Shown here: one piece after another, positions 22,060 to 34,370 of the stretch
Layout of the letters: every line of letters starts with the position of its first letter
How positions within the stretch are numbered: position 1 is the stretch's first letter
Source of the DNA: Hirundichthys speculiger
Lineage: Eukaryota > Chordata > Actinopteri > Beloniformes > Exocoetidae
Reading direction: 5' to 3'
DNA: 64,000 nucleotides
Assembly: GCA_018398805.1 (NCBI GenBank)
Contig: JAGFBZ010000011.1
Span: 992,001-1,056,000, forward strand
The notes under the pieces: model-generated
What the model saw: only the letters and a program-made list of their open reading frames with translations
Told to the model about the DNA's origin: nothing
Databases searched by the model: none
Made by a program: the position numbers and the translations under genes

Positions 22060-24914
22060 ATCTGATTTTCTTTTGTTTTTTTTTTTTTAACCAATGGTCA
22101 AATCAGTTAATATGAATTTCTGAAAAGCTGTCAAATATGCTGCACAGACCTGCAGTTTACAGTTAACTCTAAGGACGTGTGCATTGTGAAGAAAGCATAA
22201 AACTACGCAGCTATGCACGGTATCATTAATCTACCTTGGAGAGCATTCTTTTGTTGAAAATAGTTTAATATTTCATCACACAAAATAGGTTTCCTGGTGA
22301 TATTACTGCAGACAAGAGACACTGTGATTTAAGTTCAAATATTTTACATGTTTACATCCTTGAAGGAGCCAATGAAGCAATCTCGTCGTCAGACCAAATT
22401 ACCTTTTGAATTCAAAGCTGGACTAACTGCTCAGCTGAAATACCTACGCTTTATTATGTGAAGTGATATTTTACTGGAAGACATACTTGGTATCAAAGCT
22501 GACATTGTTTTAAATGGACAAACACACCTGGGTATGAAAGATGTGTGCATACACTGTCATCACCTGAGACTATAAATTCTTGCAAGCCGCTCACATTTAT
22601 CATGTTTTTTTTTTTCTTTCCTTCCTATAGCTCTTCGTATTTTTATGTCTCTACTAACGCCTGAGAAGTCCCAGAAAGGCTGTTTCAGGATGATGTCATC
22701 ACAATGCAGCATGACAGAGACATTTGTCAGGAGGCAAGGTTTTGGCTTCAGGGTAGGAAAAAACACACACTTAGAGGTTCCACCTTCAGGTAAAGGTAAG
22801 ACCATTTTATCCTCCCTTGGACTCTGAGACTCCTTTCTCCTTTCTGGCACACGTCAAAATAAGACATTTTTTTCTTTTCCTGATTTATTTAAAATTTTCT
22901 TAGTCGGCTTTGGCTCTGCAGGGAGGGGAAACTTCTATGCGACACCCTTAACAAACTAACTAAAACAAAATTTCAGTCTCAAAACACTCAAAACTCTGTG
23001 TAACAGTCCCAAAAAAGAGCATTTAGCAGTTTAAATCAGTCGAAAAAGGTCTGCATTTGTGGTTGGAGGGTTGATAGTGGGACCAACAACTTTGCTGTCA
23101 CTCATTTGTCCTCCAACAGGCAGGATGGAAGTTTGATCCTTACTCTGTTGTTGAAGGGTCCACATTGTTCTTAACTTTTTATAAATGCAGATTATATGAC
23201 GTGATTTGCTCCTATGGTGTCACTCTGGCTGGCTGCACAGATTAAAACCTGACTTCCATGAAAAAGGGGGACCCAGAACTGGGGAAGGGTAACCCACAAC
23301 ACAACGAAATGCCATTCACTGCCCCATACAACATTATTTCAGATGAACTTTACAATGATCCTTCTTGGTACCATCCATATTTCCACATTCATGTAGCAAA
23401 ACTTCAAAGTGCATCACAACTGACCCCTGACCTCTCCATGAGGACACACGACAGATCTCTAAAAAGGGAATTCACTCATTTTTTGCTCCTCCACAGTTAT
23501 GATTTAAACATAAAACCACCATGAGCATATTTCTGTACTAGAAAAGAGCTGATTATTCATGCACCCTTGGTCTGTCTGTTGAGGGGGAGCTCATCAAAAA
23601 TGTGTCGGTAATTAATCTAATAGCTAAAACATGATTTTACTGGACAGTACATTAAGTCTTCCCTTTTTTTTCAAACTGAGTTAAGCAGTGACTAGGCAGC
23701 TAGTTATTATTCAGAGGGATATTATTCATCATTTTAAATCATTAAAGCTTTTAGATGAATATAGATTAGGAGAACTCTCTGAAACTGCACTCAAATGATG
23801 CCATTACTGGCAGGAATGAAGTACACCGGGGGGGAAAGAAAGAATATTTACTGACACTGCATGTTAAAGCAGTACGGATCGTTTGCCAACACCAACCTTA
23901 ACTTCTAACATGATTCGTCCAGAATCAGCTGGTGTGATTCACACTGCTGACATTGTTGGTCTGAGGTTTCACAAAGTGTCCCTGTAATATTGCAATAATC
24001 AAATTTGATAATGGTGAATTTATGTCACAGTGATATAGAAAATATGTTTTCACAATACATAAGACAGTAGTGTTAAAACATTTTTGCTGTGTAGCACTTA
24101 TTTCCGTGGAGCCCTCTCCTTGTGTCATATTTCCCACTTCATATTTTTACTAATGCATTAAACATCATTAGCACTCAGAGGTGTTTAAATAAAAAGGTTT
24201 GCCCCTGGCATACAGTGAAATTAGACAAATATCCGCAATCAGGTCCAAAGGGTGTTATTTCTTTTGTTCTTTAATTATTCTCTTTTTCCCTCCTTTTTTT
24301 TGTTCCATTTACATCCTTTGCTTCACTCCTGCTGTTTCATTTTAAAATATAATGGTATTGAAAGAAATCAAACAATGTTTCATCTTTTCCTTTTAAAGCT
24401 AACTCACAGAATATAATAGGAAATGTGCTGTATTTTATGAACATTTTATAAGACCCAGTTGATAGATTTTGAACATACACCACCAGTCTATTTGCATTTG
24501 TGCTTTACTCAGTTCATATGAAAGACTTGCATTAAATTTCTGTAAAAGAGTAACTTTTTCAAGAATAACTTTTAGAAAAAGCCTTCATAGTTTTGATAGC
24601 ATCCTCTGAAATATTGATTTGGCAAAGAAGGTTGACCAAGACTGAACCAGACAGATATTTCTTTGTTTGAGAGGTCCACATTTAAATTAAAATGCTAATG
24701 TTGCGCAGCTATTGTTGAATTAAAAAGAGGCAAGGCAGACTGTTCGCTTAAAACTATTATGACCTCATGCAGCATTTTTGGACAACTTTGGCTTTTTCAG
24801 AAAATACAAGTTTAAGAAAGCATTTTTAAGGTCGATTGTGAAAAGTAGCTCTGTTCTGTTACAAAACTGTATTATTCAAGAATCATCCACCTGGTTTACA
24901 TTTCAAACACTGCT
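22060..24914. other. intergenic, nothing recognised
   Basis: AT-rich sequence with scattered short ORFs on both strands, none with a family motif or consistent codon pattern. Confidence 0.55.
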
Positions 24915-25400
24915 TTACTCATTACTTTGAAGTTTCTGCTGCCAACAGAAACACTTAAATCGGGGAACAACATAAAATGCAGTGTTTCCACATGAGTTGA
25001 GAGCTTTGGGCCCCACCACACAACAATCAATAGAGGCTACCTGAGTAGCATGAATTATGACATGTAAGGGGGCAGGACCCACACTCATCTGTGGCTCTAC
25101 AGATTTACACCTTTCCAGTCTTCCCCAGACTAGTGGCTTCCTCCTGTTATTCCAGGTAGAGCAAACAGGATCACCATTCATGTAGCCGTCAGTGCTGATC
25201 TTTTTCTTGTCCAAATGATGGGAACATAGCCTGGGATTTCTTGTGAGGTGCAGCACGTTGGCATTCTTCCCCATTTTGTCCTTCTTCTTACGCTAAATTA
25301 GTGCCTTCCATCGTCTCTGAACAGAAAGATCTTTCGGCCACTTTACCCACGTCACATCAGCCATGAAGGGATAGATGTGTAGCATCTTTGCTTCAGAAGT
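24915..25400 (-). pseudogene. THAP-like zinc-finger remnant
   Basis: The minus strand from about 25390 reads KWPKDLSVQRRWKALI, a stop, then RKKKDKMGKN and NPRLCSHHLDKKKIS. THAP domains (DNA-binding C2CH fingers in P-element-derived and cell-cycle proteins) have a P..xxxxxRxxW core and a C-x2-H pair of this kind. The first cysteine pair is not seen and one in-frame TAG interrupts. The ORF after the finger (GYMNGDPVCSTWNNRRK) is open for about 90 more codons without a known domain. Probably a dead transposon-derived or processed copy. Confidence 0.4.
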
Positions 25401-25481
25401 TGGAGAAAATGACGAAAAATTAGAGCTCTGTATCACTTGTTTTGGATTGCTGCTTTATTTACAAGAAGCGGCTGTGTCTGT

Positions 25482-25503
25482 AAAAAAAAAAAAAAAAAAA
25501 AAA
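25482..25503. repeat. poly-A tract
   Basis: Twenty-two A residues; could be an old retroposon tail, but no body is recognised upstream on this strand. Confidence 0.9.
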
Positions 25504-26689
25504 CACTGAATGCAGTGTGATAATGCCATGTTGCGGATAAAAATTGCACAATTTTATTCTATTTATGACCCCTTGCTCTAAATGGAAAATGTTGAGAACA
25601 CTAGTTCTCTCATTATATAAATGCAGGATGCAGATCATTGCAAAGAAGACTTTTGTATTGATGATTCTTGAATTACGTCAAATGGAGGCATGTATGGATG
25701 GATACATGAGCTGGGTTAATCTGTGCTTGGAGTTTAAAGTCAGTCTGCAGATGCAATTAATGCTTTCTTTAAGCCGACTTATTAGAGCGACGGTTGGGAG
25801 CACACAACTGGACTACATTTTGTGTAGATTAAATAACCTGAAGGAGATCAGTGACTGCAAAGTAGTGGGAGGTGAGGGTGTAGCCAGACAGCTTAGGATG
25901 GTGCTGTGTAGGATGACTGGTGGTGAGGAAGATGACTTCAGACTTCAGAATATTTATTGTACCCTTAGGTAAATTCGGTTTACAGTGAGTGAATTCTCTT
26001 GTATTTGTAACACGCACAAAACAACAGATGACAAGACAAAGTGACGACAGTACTTCGGCTAAAAGAACAAAAGAGGTGGTTCCAAAGTAAAAGCAGATGA
26101 AGAGAACAAAGGAAGCGCAGAGGACGAAGCTGAAAAAGGAAGAGTTTAGAGAGGAGTTGAGACAGGCTCTGGGTGGTCAGGAGGTGCTCCCAGATACTGG
26201 ACAACTACAGTTAATGTGATTAGGGAGACAAGTAAGAGAGTACTTGGTGTGTTATCTGGCAGGGAAACAGACAAGGAGACTTGGTGGTGGAATGAAGAAG
26301 TGCATAAGTATGCACAGAGAAAGAGGTTAGCCAAGAAGAAGTGGGATGCAGAGGACTGAAGAGAGTAGACAGGAGTACAGGGAGATACAGCGTAAGGTGA
26401 AGGTAGAGGTGACAAAGCCAAACAAAAGGTGTATTATGATTTGTAAGCTAGGTTTAACAGTAAGGAGGGAGATACTGACTTATACAGGTTGGTGAGGCAG
26501 AGAGATAGGGATGGAAGGATGTGCAACGGGCGAGAGTGATTAAGGATAGGAATGGAAATGTATTGACTGATGCTAGGAGTGTGACAGAAAGATGGAAAGA
26601 GTACTTTGAATAGTTGATGGTGAGGAAAATGCAAGAGAACGAAGAGTAGAAGAGGTGACCATTGTGGACAGATGTAAACACAAAGTTTT

Positions 26690-26960
26690 AAGAGCGGAGG
26701 CAGGCCAAACAGTTAATCCGCCTCTGGTTGTTCTGCGTTGCTTAACTTCTTCTGTCTTTGGTGGGAAGGAGTTTTTATTTATTAGGCCTGAGAAGGGAGT
26801 GTTAGTTCGATAAGCCAGCCATCTGCTGGTGGGGGGGGAAAGCGTGTAGATTCCTCAAAAAAAAAAAGGGGGGGGGGGGGGGTTGTTGGTAGAGCTGGGT
26901 GCGAGTCACAGCAGGATCCAGAACACCGGGACGTGTATTCACACACTATCAAGCAAAAAT
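26690..26960. other. foreign or rearranged segment inside the LINE
   Basis: LINE homology stops after the VDRC-like block and resumes near 26975. The intervening sequence has an A-run followed by a run of about 15 G at 26868-26882 and no recognised family. It is either an unrelated insertion or a rearrangement replacing part of the reverse transcriptase. Confidence 0.45.
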
Positions 26961-27660
26961 GGGGACGGGGTCTCTACAGAGATATGCAGAGTTGTGGAAT
27001 CTACAGAGGAATAAAGTTGATGAGCCACACAATGAAGTTATGGGAGAGTAGTGGAAGTGAAACTAAGGACAGAAGTGAACATCTGTGAGCAGCAGTATGG
27101 TTTCATGCCAAAGAAGAGAACTACAGATGCAACATTTGCTTTAAGGATGCTGATGGAGAAGTACAGAGAGGTTCAGAAGTAGCTGCATTGTGTCTTTGAA
27201 GACCCTGAGAAAGCATATGACAGGTTGCCAAGGGAGGAGCTGTGGTATTGTATGAGGAATTCTGGAGTAGTAGAAAAATATGTTAGAATTGGACAGAACA
27301 TGTATGAGAGCTCTAAGTCTGTGGTGAGGTTTGCTGTAGGTGTGACAGAAGAACTCAAGGTGGAGATGGGACTGCATCAAGGATCAGCTCTGAAGCCCCT
27401 TCTTGTTTGCTATGGTGATGGACAGACTGACAGGTGAGGTTAGACAGGAATCTACATGGACTATAATGTTTACAGATGACATTGTGATCTGTTGTGAGAG
27501 CAGGGAACAGATGGAGATAGAGACAGAGAGGTGGAGGTATGCTCTGGAAAGGAGAGGAACGTAGGTTAAGCCCAGCAAGACAGACTACATGTGTCAATGA
27601 GAGGTACCCAAATGGAACAGTGAGCTGAGATAAAGAAGTTGGAGAATTTTAAGTTCTTAG

Positions 27661-27934
27661 TAGGGATGTCCGATAATATCGGCCCACCGATATTATCGGC
27701 CCGATATTGGCATAAAAATGTAATATCGGTAAATATCGGTATTGTGTTGTTTTTTTTTTTGCACAGACAATGTGTTAATTCCATGACAGGAGATATGTGA
27801 TGTTACCTAAAATTAGTTTTGAGGAAAAATAGCCTGCATATATCAGTATCGGTAGATATCGGTATCGGAAATTGAGAGTTGGACAATATCGGCATATCGG
27901 ATATCGGCAAAAAAGCCAATATCGGACATCCCTA
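27661..27934. mobile_element. hAT MITE with 8-bp target duplication inside the LINE
   Basis: Inverted ends TAGGGATGTCCGATA and TATCGGACATCCCTA enclose 274 bp made largely of ATATCGGT repeats. GTTCTTAG occurs at 27653-27660 and again at 27935-27942. Deleting the insert plus one duplicate restores the LINE reading FKFLGSTVQ, so the MITE arrived after the LINE. Confidence 0.96.
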
Positions 27935-28062
27935 GTTCTTAGGTTCAACAGTCCAAAGCAATGGAGAATATGAAAAAGAGGTGAAGAGGATCATGCAAGC
28001 AGGTTGGAGCGGGTGGAGAAAAGTGCCTAGGTGTGATATGTGATAAAAGAGTATCAGCATGA

Positions 28063-28449
28063 ATGAAAGGAAAGGTGTGCAAGATGGTGGTGATGTTGTA
28101 TGGTTTAAAGACTGTACTGAGGAAAAGACAGAAATCAGAGTTGGAGGTAGCAGAGATTAAAATGGTGAGGTTCTCCTTGGGAGTGACACGGATGGATAGG
28201 ATCAGGAATCAGTACATCAGAGGAACAGAGCACGTTAGATGTATTGGAGAGAAAGTAAGAGAGGCCAGACTGAAATGGTTTGGACGTGTACAGAGGAGGG
28301 ATAGTAAATATATCTATAGCAGGATGATGAGGTTGGAACTGCCAGGCAGAAGGTCTAGAGGAAGACAAAAGAGAAGATTTATGGATGTAGTGAAAGAGGA
28401 TGTGAAGTTAGTTGGTGTGGGAGAAGAGGAGTTAGATGGAGGCAGATGA
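28063..28449 (+). pseudogene. RTE LINE C-terminal domain, open fragment
   Basis: 128 codons are open. The fragment starts inside a block resembling GKVCKMVVMLYGLKTV and continues ELEVAEIKMVRFSLGVTRMD, QYIRGTEHVRC, then ARLKWFGRVQRRDS. It closes LELPGRRSRGRQKRRFMDVV, the usual C-terminal end of fish RTE ORF2. This fragment is part of a dead element: upstream reverse transcriptase frames are broken and the start Met is internal. Confidence 0.85.
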
Positions 28450-28490
28450 TTCACTGTGGTGACCCCTGAATGGATCAGCCAAGAAAAAAA

Positions 28491-29640
28491 AAAGAAGCCA
28501 AAGGTGGTTTTAAGCAGGGGTTCAGGAAACATCTCAAAACTGGGTCTATTACAGTTTAAAACTATTTTGAAGCACTGAAAGTCAAGAAAAGCGTGTTATA
28601 TATGCCCTTTAAATTTATTCTTCAATTATAGTAGAAAAGAATGGAGTTATTGCCGCCAGTAATGGACAGGGGAAGAGACAGGGTAAAGAAGTCAAAGTTT
28701 TGAGAGCCAGACAGACTGAAATGACAAAATTATCCTTTTAAGATTTCCAAGTATATTTGTCAAATACATAACTGATTGTGAATTTTTATTTTATTTTTTT
28801 TTTCATTTGAGTATTCACAGAAAATGTAGCAGAAGAGAATTTTCTAGTTGTGAAGCTACCCAGAAAAGACTTTAATTTCTGACTGAAAGAGAGATTGTCT
28901 GAGGATATTGAGTTTCATTGTACCCGAGTCATACCAGGCACCCTTTCTTTACAGTGGTTATAACAATGTGAGAGGGTGAAAAAAGTTTGAGGATGAGAGT
29001 TTACATTCCCTCCACCATCATTCCTCATGTGCTGAATATAAATGGGAACAACCTGTGCGTTTGTTCCAAAGAGAAAATTGCTTTTAACTGCACAACAAAA
29101 CTTGCAAGGATTGTGTCGCAAATGAAGAACTGTCCCTGAAATTTCATTCAAATTAACCCTTGAGAACATATAGCCAGACTTGATTATTTGCAACCAGATC
29201 ACTATTAAATTTTGATTAGTTCAATGACCATCCCTAAAATTTTGAGCAAATGTCCAACTATAGTTCAAATGCTTTTGTTTATTTTTCTTAGCTGTCTGTT
29301 CACTCTCCTTCCTCTGCCTCCCTCCCTCTTCATTTTTATTTACTGTGGGATCCCAGCAGCTCTTTTACTGCAGGTCAAGGCAATGTGCAGGGAAAGGGAG
29401 ATTAGCTCTGAGCAATTAGAGAAGTGAAATTCCCTGGCAATGTTTATTATCTTACCCGCAGTCTTGTTCTGGGGATAGGCCGGTGAAATATGGATGTACA
29501 TTCAATATTTAACATAAGAACATCAAAGTGGGCCATGGCTTCAGTGCAGGGAAAAGGGAAGAGAATGAGGCAACTTTACCCAGCAGAATGAGCCAAGATT
29601 ACTCATGTGGGTGCCAGAAGTTTGCAATTTCCTTCACATT
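28491..29640. other. intergenic; possible conserved block
   Basis: No gene. Around 29400-29530 a non-repetitive run (GCAATTAGAG, GTTTATTATCTTACC, TTCAATATTTAACAT) resembles a conserved non-coding element, without further proof. Confidence 0.4.
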
Positions 29641-29795
29641 TTTTTTTTTTAGGCACTAGTGGCCTTTATTCACAGTAGAGAGAGACAGGAAGGGGGGCAG
29701 AGAGAACGGGGAAGACACGTGGCAAAGGGTTGACGAGCCGGGAGTCGAACTCGCGACCAGCCGCACGAGGACTGTAGCCTCTGTATATGGGCCGC
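29641..29795 (-). mobile_element. tRNA-derived SINE
   Basis: On the minus strand it contains GCGAGTTCGACTCCCGG, a good Pol III B box (GGTTCGANTCC type) within a tRNA-like arm. A pyrimidine-rich body follows (TCTTCCCC, TCTCTCTGCCCCCC, CTGTCTCTCTC), then GAATAAAGGCCACTAG and a poly-A tail at 29641-29650. The A box region is incomplete, so the 5' end is probably truncated. This body and tail are common in percomorph fish genomes. Confidence 0.7.
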
Positions 29796-30310
29796 CTGTT
29801 CTGGATGTGAAACAGAATTTATTTCCCATCTGCACATTTTGTGTCAAGATGCATTTTAAACCTGATCATACTTTGAGATAACATGAAAACCCAGTGAGCT
29901 AATTGCACTGTTGCTAGCGTAGCTGATGTTAGAGTTTTAAAAAATCGTTCAAGTCCTGTATGACGTAAAACAAAAAGTCACGTGAGCTATTTGGGCTCCA
30001 ATACATTGTACTATTTCTTCAGTCATATAGAATTATAACATCTCACGCTGTACAATTTGTCAAGAATGGTATGCACGAACGTCAATGAGCCCTTTTGATT
30101 CGTGACTGATGTGGGCAGGTGCAGAAATGCATCACCAGTAAGCGTCGACGGTAAGCTAGGTAAACAATTGAAGCTAAAACATTCTATTGTAGCGTTTATG
30201 TATACCATAAATGCTTTAAACAAGAAGCAGGGAAAGAGAATATTGTGGTCCCAGAGAAGAGGCCAACTTGGGATTCTTATTTTTCTTTGGGTTAGCACTA
30301 AATAAAATAA
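29796..30310. other. intergenic, nothing recognised
   Basis: No ORF or repeat recognised before the hAT-like insertion. Confidence 0.55.
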
Positions 30311-30318
30311 TTAATTAA

Positions 30319-31376
30319 TAGGGCTGTCAGTTAATTAAATTTTTTAATTGCGATTAATCGAAAGATTTTCATAGTTAACTCGCGATTAATCACACATTCT
30401 TTTTTTAATGTTCTGTTTATCCATCCATCATCTATACCCATTTTGTCCTATACAGGGTCACTGGGATCTGTTTTACTTGTTTAAGCCTTTATTTTGAAAA
30501 CCAGAAGTCCACCAATGCTGCCGTACTTTTTGGGGGCTTAATTCATCAGCTTCTTTGTATATTTGTCGGGGCTGCTGCTTGACCTCAGTAATTTTCTGAC
30601 AGTCCCTAAGCTCCACGGCAGCAGTGAGGTACTCAGAAGGACATTCAGCGCTGTTCCTTAATGTTTTAGCCACACTCACTAAGCTTGGAGGGTTGATGAC
30701 ACTTATATATATCTGGCACAAAATGATACCAACCTGGATGAAATCGGTGCCATTTTCATGATGCTATTAAAGTTTAAAGAGAAAAAAAACAAGCGAATGT
30801 CAGATGTGAAACTAACCTTACAGTGTCCTACAGTGGTAACTCAATTCACAGCAACAGTAAATACAAATAACCTTTTTTCTTGTCAACAGATGCATTTGGC
30901 AGCACCTTAAGGCTAAACTTACCATTCATAAGACACTTTTCTGTCACCATGTCTGTCCCACACTGTAAATACACTTGGCCGAGGGTCATATTTACAAAAA
31001 CGTGTTAATGTTAATGGTTAATGTAGCAATCCACATCATCAGAAGCTTATTTTTTTTCCTAAATCTTTTTTTGTAGGACTGACCATTTGTTTCAGATTTT
31101 ACAGTTCGGGCCCTATCTTACACCTCCTGCTACCCAATACCCACTACCTGCAAATTGCAGATTTAGGAGCCTCTGCCAACCGTTAATGCAATCTTCCGCT
31201 CCCAAAACCTGCTACCCATTATGCCGACTCCCTTACTCACATTGTAGGCGCGGCAATGGGCGTGTCTCTTGCGCTTTCCACAAATTCGGTATCTTCCGGT
31301 ACCTGTATCTCGCAGATTGGGTAGTGGGTGGTCCACCCACTACCCAATACCCAAAATCTGCTCTTTGACAGCCCTA
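30319..31376 (+). mobile_element. hAT-like non-autonomous element, complete copy
   Basis: TAGGGCTGTCA at 30319 and TGACAGCCCTA ending at 31376 are perfect inverted ends. The 8-bp duplication TTAATTAA lies at 30311-30318 and 31377-31384. At 1058 bp it is the reference for the copies at 238 and 5176. It contains GATTAAT-rich subterminal sequence and a captured piece of a common repeat (CCATCATCTATACCC..CAGGGTCA). A later segment from 31105 (GGGCCCTATCTTACACC) is absent from the other copies and may be another insert. Confidence 0.92.
30473..30721 (-). pseudogene. ORF remnant conserved in the hAT-like family
   Basis: The minus strand reads SVAKTLRNSAECPSEYLTAA, then DCQKITEVKQQPRQIYKEAD and SPQKVRQHWW. 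The copy at 5652-5440 shares SVINPLSSVSVAKTLRNSAEC but is frameshifted afterwards. The shared reading suggests a once-coding segment of the parent transposon or a captured host exon. I do not recognise the domain. Confidence 0.35.
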
Positions 31377-31384
31377 TTAATTAA

Positions 31385-34050
31385 TCATTCATTTATCATT
31401 TCAAGTTGCATTTCAATTGGCTAGTAAGTAGACAGAGTCGTAGAATGGCATTGTTGGACACAGGACAGCCAGCCAGTTTGGAAGAGCGACGCAAGGTATC
31501 CTCACGATTCATTCACAATGGTGATCTTTCATCTACGACAGCCCAGGATCATACAGTGTACTGGTGATCTTTAACATTATTTGTCTGTAATTAGCAGCTG
31601 TGGTTTAACCTGCAGTTGCAGGTTAGCTTGATTTCAACTGCTGTGCTCTCAAAATAATTTTATATCAACCACTAGAGGTCTCTTGTGCTGCATTTTTGTT
31701 TAAACCTGAACAGATAGTCTTCAAAAATCTATGCAAATTCTTTTACAAAAAGAGACATGCATCTCACCCTACACGCTAATTATGTTAATATGTGCTCTCA
31801 TCTTAGTCCATCCAGGCTGTATACAGGCAGTTCTAAATATATAACTGCCTGAAGTTAAATGTTTCATTGTTGGAAAATAACAATAATAGAAAAATCATAC
31901 CAACTACTACTAATAATAATAATACTAATAATAATAATACTAATAATAATAATACTGATATGCATGAAAGTTTTATCAACCATAAACGCATGTAGGCTAA
32001 TAACCCAGTCAGGAATTGGTTAATAAGGTGAAATAAGCAGAATAAAATACATCTAAAAGTTATTATAAGCCAGGTTTAAAATGTGACACATAAAAAAAAG
32101 GGGGGGGGGGAATGAGAATTACAAGCAGGGGTCCCTGCTCTGTTTTTCTCTCATCCAAGGGGTCCCTGGGCTAAAAAAGGTTGAAGACCCCTGGTTTAGG
32201 TAGTAGCTAGCACGTTAAACATTTCAGAACAAACTCCAACATGGCTGCACCACCAACATTTGCCTGATTACCTGATAATAAGAGTTCTGTCTTATTCTTT
32301 CATATTAACTGAGACAGACACATAGGACTGTTTGCTTGTATCAGTGGATTTGGTGCTTACTAAATATCACATACAGCACTGGTATGAATCGCTAACAATG
32401 ACTAGCAGGACCAGTCAATCTTTGAAAAAATTCATTTTCTGACTTTGCGAACTTAACACAGTTCATTCTGGTATGACATCATTCCAAGTTCCAACTTCTG
32501 AGGAGAATGAAATGGACTATTTGTGTTGAATGGTCTAACCATTAGTATGCATATCTCAAAGAAATCTCATTCAAAATTGATCATTGTGCTACATTTATGA
32601 ACCACAATTTTTAACACCCGAAGACACCCAAAAACCACTCATGGTTGTGTAAGTATAATCTAATTTATGATAAGATGGTCTGCAAAAGTGGCCCCTGATC
32701 AACTACTCAAATTGTATGTTCACTGTGTATTTATTTACATGTGCAGGGAGCCTAAGTTAGGCTTGATATGCAAGTCCAGTCTGCAACAAATGAAACACCG
32801 GTACACATTTTCTTGTTATATATTGTTGCAAAACATTCATTAAAATGTGCATTATCTGTAGCTGCTTGGAAACTAAATCTTCCAAACTGACTCTAATAAG
32901 TCTCAAACTTAGAATTCAGCCTAGTTCAAAAGGTTAACCACCTGAGACCAAAAAAAAAAAGAAAGAAAGAAAAACTTGCTTCTTAGCTACAAATGTTTTT
33001 CTCCCCAAATGTAGATTACCAAGATTCAAGGTGTAAGTGGTCTAAGGTGAGACAGAAAAGTGAGGCCTTGAATTTTCCCATGAGAAGGATTTTGAACTAT
33101 TGATCAGAAGTTTATCTTTTATGTTAAGCCTAAGACACAGAACAGAAAAAAGGCACTTGGGCAGTGCAGTTTTCAGCCAGCCTTTTTATGCATTTTTGAG
33201 TAAATTGACTCAGAGCCACACCAAAGGTTTAATGGGTTCTCTGCCTCTGTACCAGATTTTCATGAAATCCAGCCTGGTAGCTTTTTGTGTAATTTTGACA
33301 GACAGAAAAACAAGTGGAAACAAAACATACCCCTGGAGAGCATCTCGCCTTGGCAGAGAAATCACATTATTTATATCTAAGGGGAATATTAAAATCAACT
33401 ACTAAAACAAATGCCCTGGAGGTAGCTATGGTGAAGTGCTTAAAATAAAAACTGAAACAAAACATAGTTCCTGGCTGGCTTCAATCTGGAAGTAGGATGG
33501 TTGCCACTTGGGTTTAAGTCATTATTGTTGGAAGAAGTGTGCTTTGGCATGGTATAGTTGCACATGTATGTGAACGAGGGCATGTATGTATGCATAAGTG
33601 TATGTATGATGGATACATATATATGATGTTTATATATCACACGATCGAGAGAAACTCATTGTCTTGTATATCTGACCCTAACAGCTCAAAATCAGCCATG
33701 AAGTCTGGAGAGTTTCCATCATATTTCCTGTGCTTTTGCCCACTGTGCTTATTCTGAGGCTGCGTATGCTTTCAGCAGTCATACATGATGATGCACAAAC
33801 AAGCAGCAATCAAAGAATGGAATAATGTGAATGCACTTCAGCAGGGTAGCTGGGAGGGATAGGTCACTTGTGTCTGGGCACTGCACAATAACATGCGTCT
33901 TGTGTGAGTGTGCCCTAAATTCACCTGAACACCACTACAAAAACATCTGGGTTTGGGAAGTCAAATAAATAAACAACAAGCTATTTACACTGTAAAAACA
34001 CTCTGAATGACATTTGTTTGAAAATATACAATGGGTAAAAGTCAGTTTGC
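31385..34050. other. intergenic with AAT microsatellite and a repeat end
   Basis: (AAT)/(ACTAAT) repeats at 31905-31957. At 32100-32193 a G-run is followed by AAGGGGTCCCTGGGC and AGGTTGAAGACCCCTGG, the end of a common hAT-like fish repeat. No gene elsewhere; a CT/GAAA-rich patch lies near 32950. Confidence 0.55.
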
Positions 34051-34059
34051 CAAAATCTA

Positions 34060-34370
34060 CCCTCCAGCCGATCCTCTTCTCTCCTCTGCCTCTGGATATT
34101 CAGCTGCCTGCATCAATCAAAGTGACTAATATCCATCAAGACTCCGTTGTTTCCTGCTGACTTCACAACGGTGGAATGAGCTTGTCACCGAAGTCAAGGC
34201 AGAGGAGTCATTGCCTCTTTTCTGTCAACTTTATTGGCTCAGGTTTTAAACAGACATTAGTCATTTATTGTAAACTGATATAACACCTCTCTCTTCTGAT
34301 TTAAATGTACTTCTAAGTCACTTTGAATAAAAATTGTTGCGATTTATTGCAATGAAAAGTAATGTAGCTG
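34060..34370 (+). pseudogene. L2-like LINE 3' end
   Basis: Plus-strand frame fragments read WNELVTEVKAEESLPLFSV, like the (R)WNxLPxxVRxxxSLxxFK C-terminal signature of fish L2 ORF2. It is followed by TTCTAAGTCACTTTGAATAAAA, resembling the L2 tail (GTAAGTCGCTTTGGATAAAAG). No longer open. Confidence 0.5.

Larger units (their letters stand above)
25780..28490 (+). mobile_element. RTE-type LINE, decayed, with insertions
   Basis: A long plus-strand relic of a non-LTR retrotransposon. In order: QLDYILCRLNNLKEISDCKV (endonuclease end), ETWWWNEEVHKYAQRKRLAK (linker), then ICEQQYGFMPKKRTTDATFA. Next come FEDPEKAYDRLPREELW (reverse transcriptase motif A region) and HQGSAL (motif B). MFTDDIVICCES follows (motif C, F-T-D-D), then FLGSTVQSNGEYE and the C-terminal block with ARLKWFGRVQRR. 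It ends with a short 3' tail (CACTGTGGTGACCCCTGAAT, A-rich), as in RTE elements. Many stops and frame changes; the part holding the usual SGKAVGPD segment is replaced at 26690-26960. Confidence 0.88.

Noticed and set aside
25544..25972. 142-codon ORF as a new gene
   Set aside because: Its C-terminal half is the RTE LINE endonuclease region; the first half has no motif.
26146..26681. Several minus-strand ORFs rich in Ser/Leu/His
   Set aside because: Antisense of the A/G-rich RTE LINE.
29650..29780. Possible functional tRNA gene
   Set aside because: Only the B-box arm is tRNA-like; no complete cloverleaf, and a poly-A tail is present, so it is a SINE.
31905..31957. Regular array that could suggest CRISPR or tandem gene units
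   Set aside because: Trinucleotide microsatellite with no spacers.
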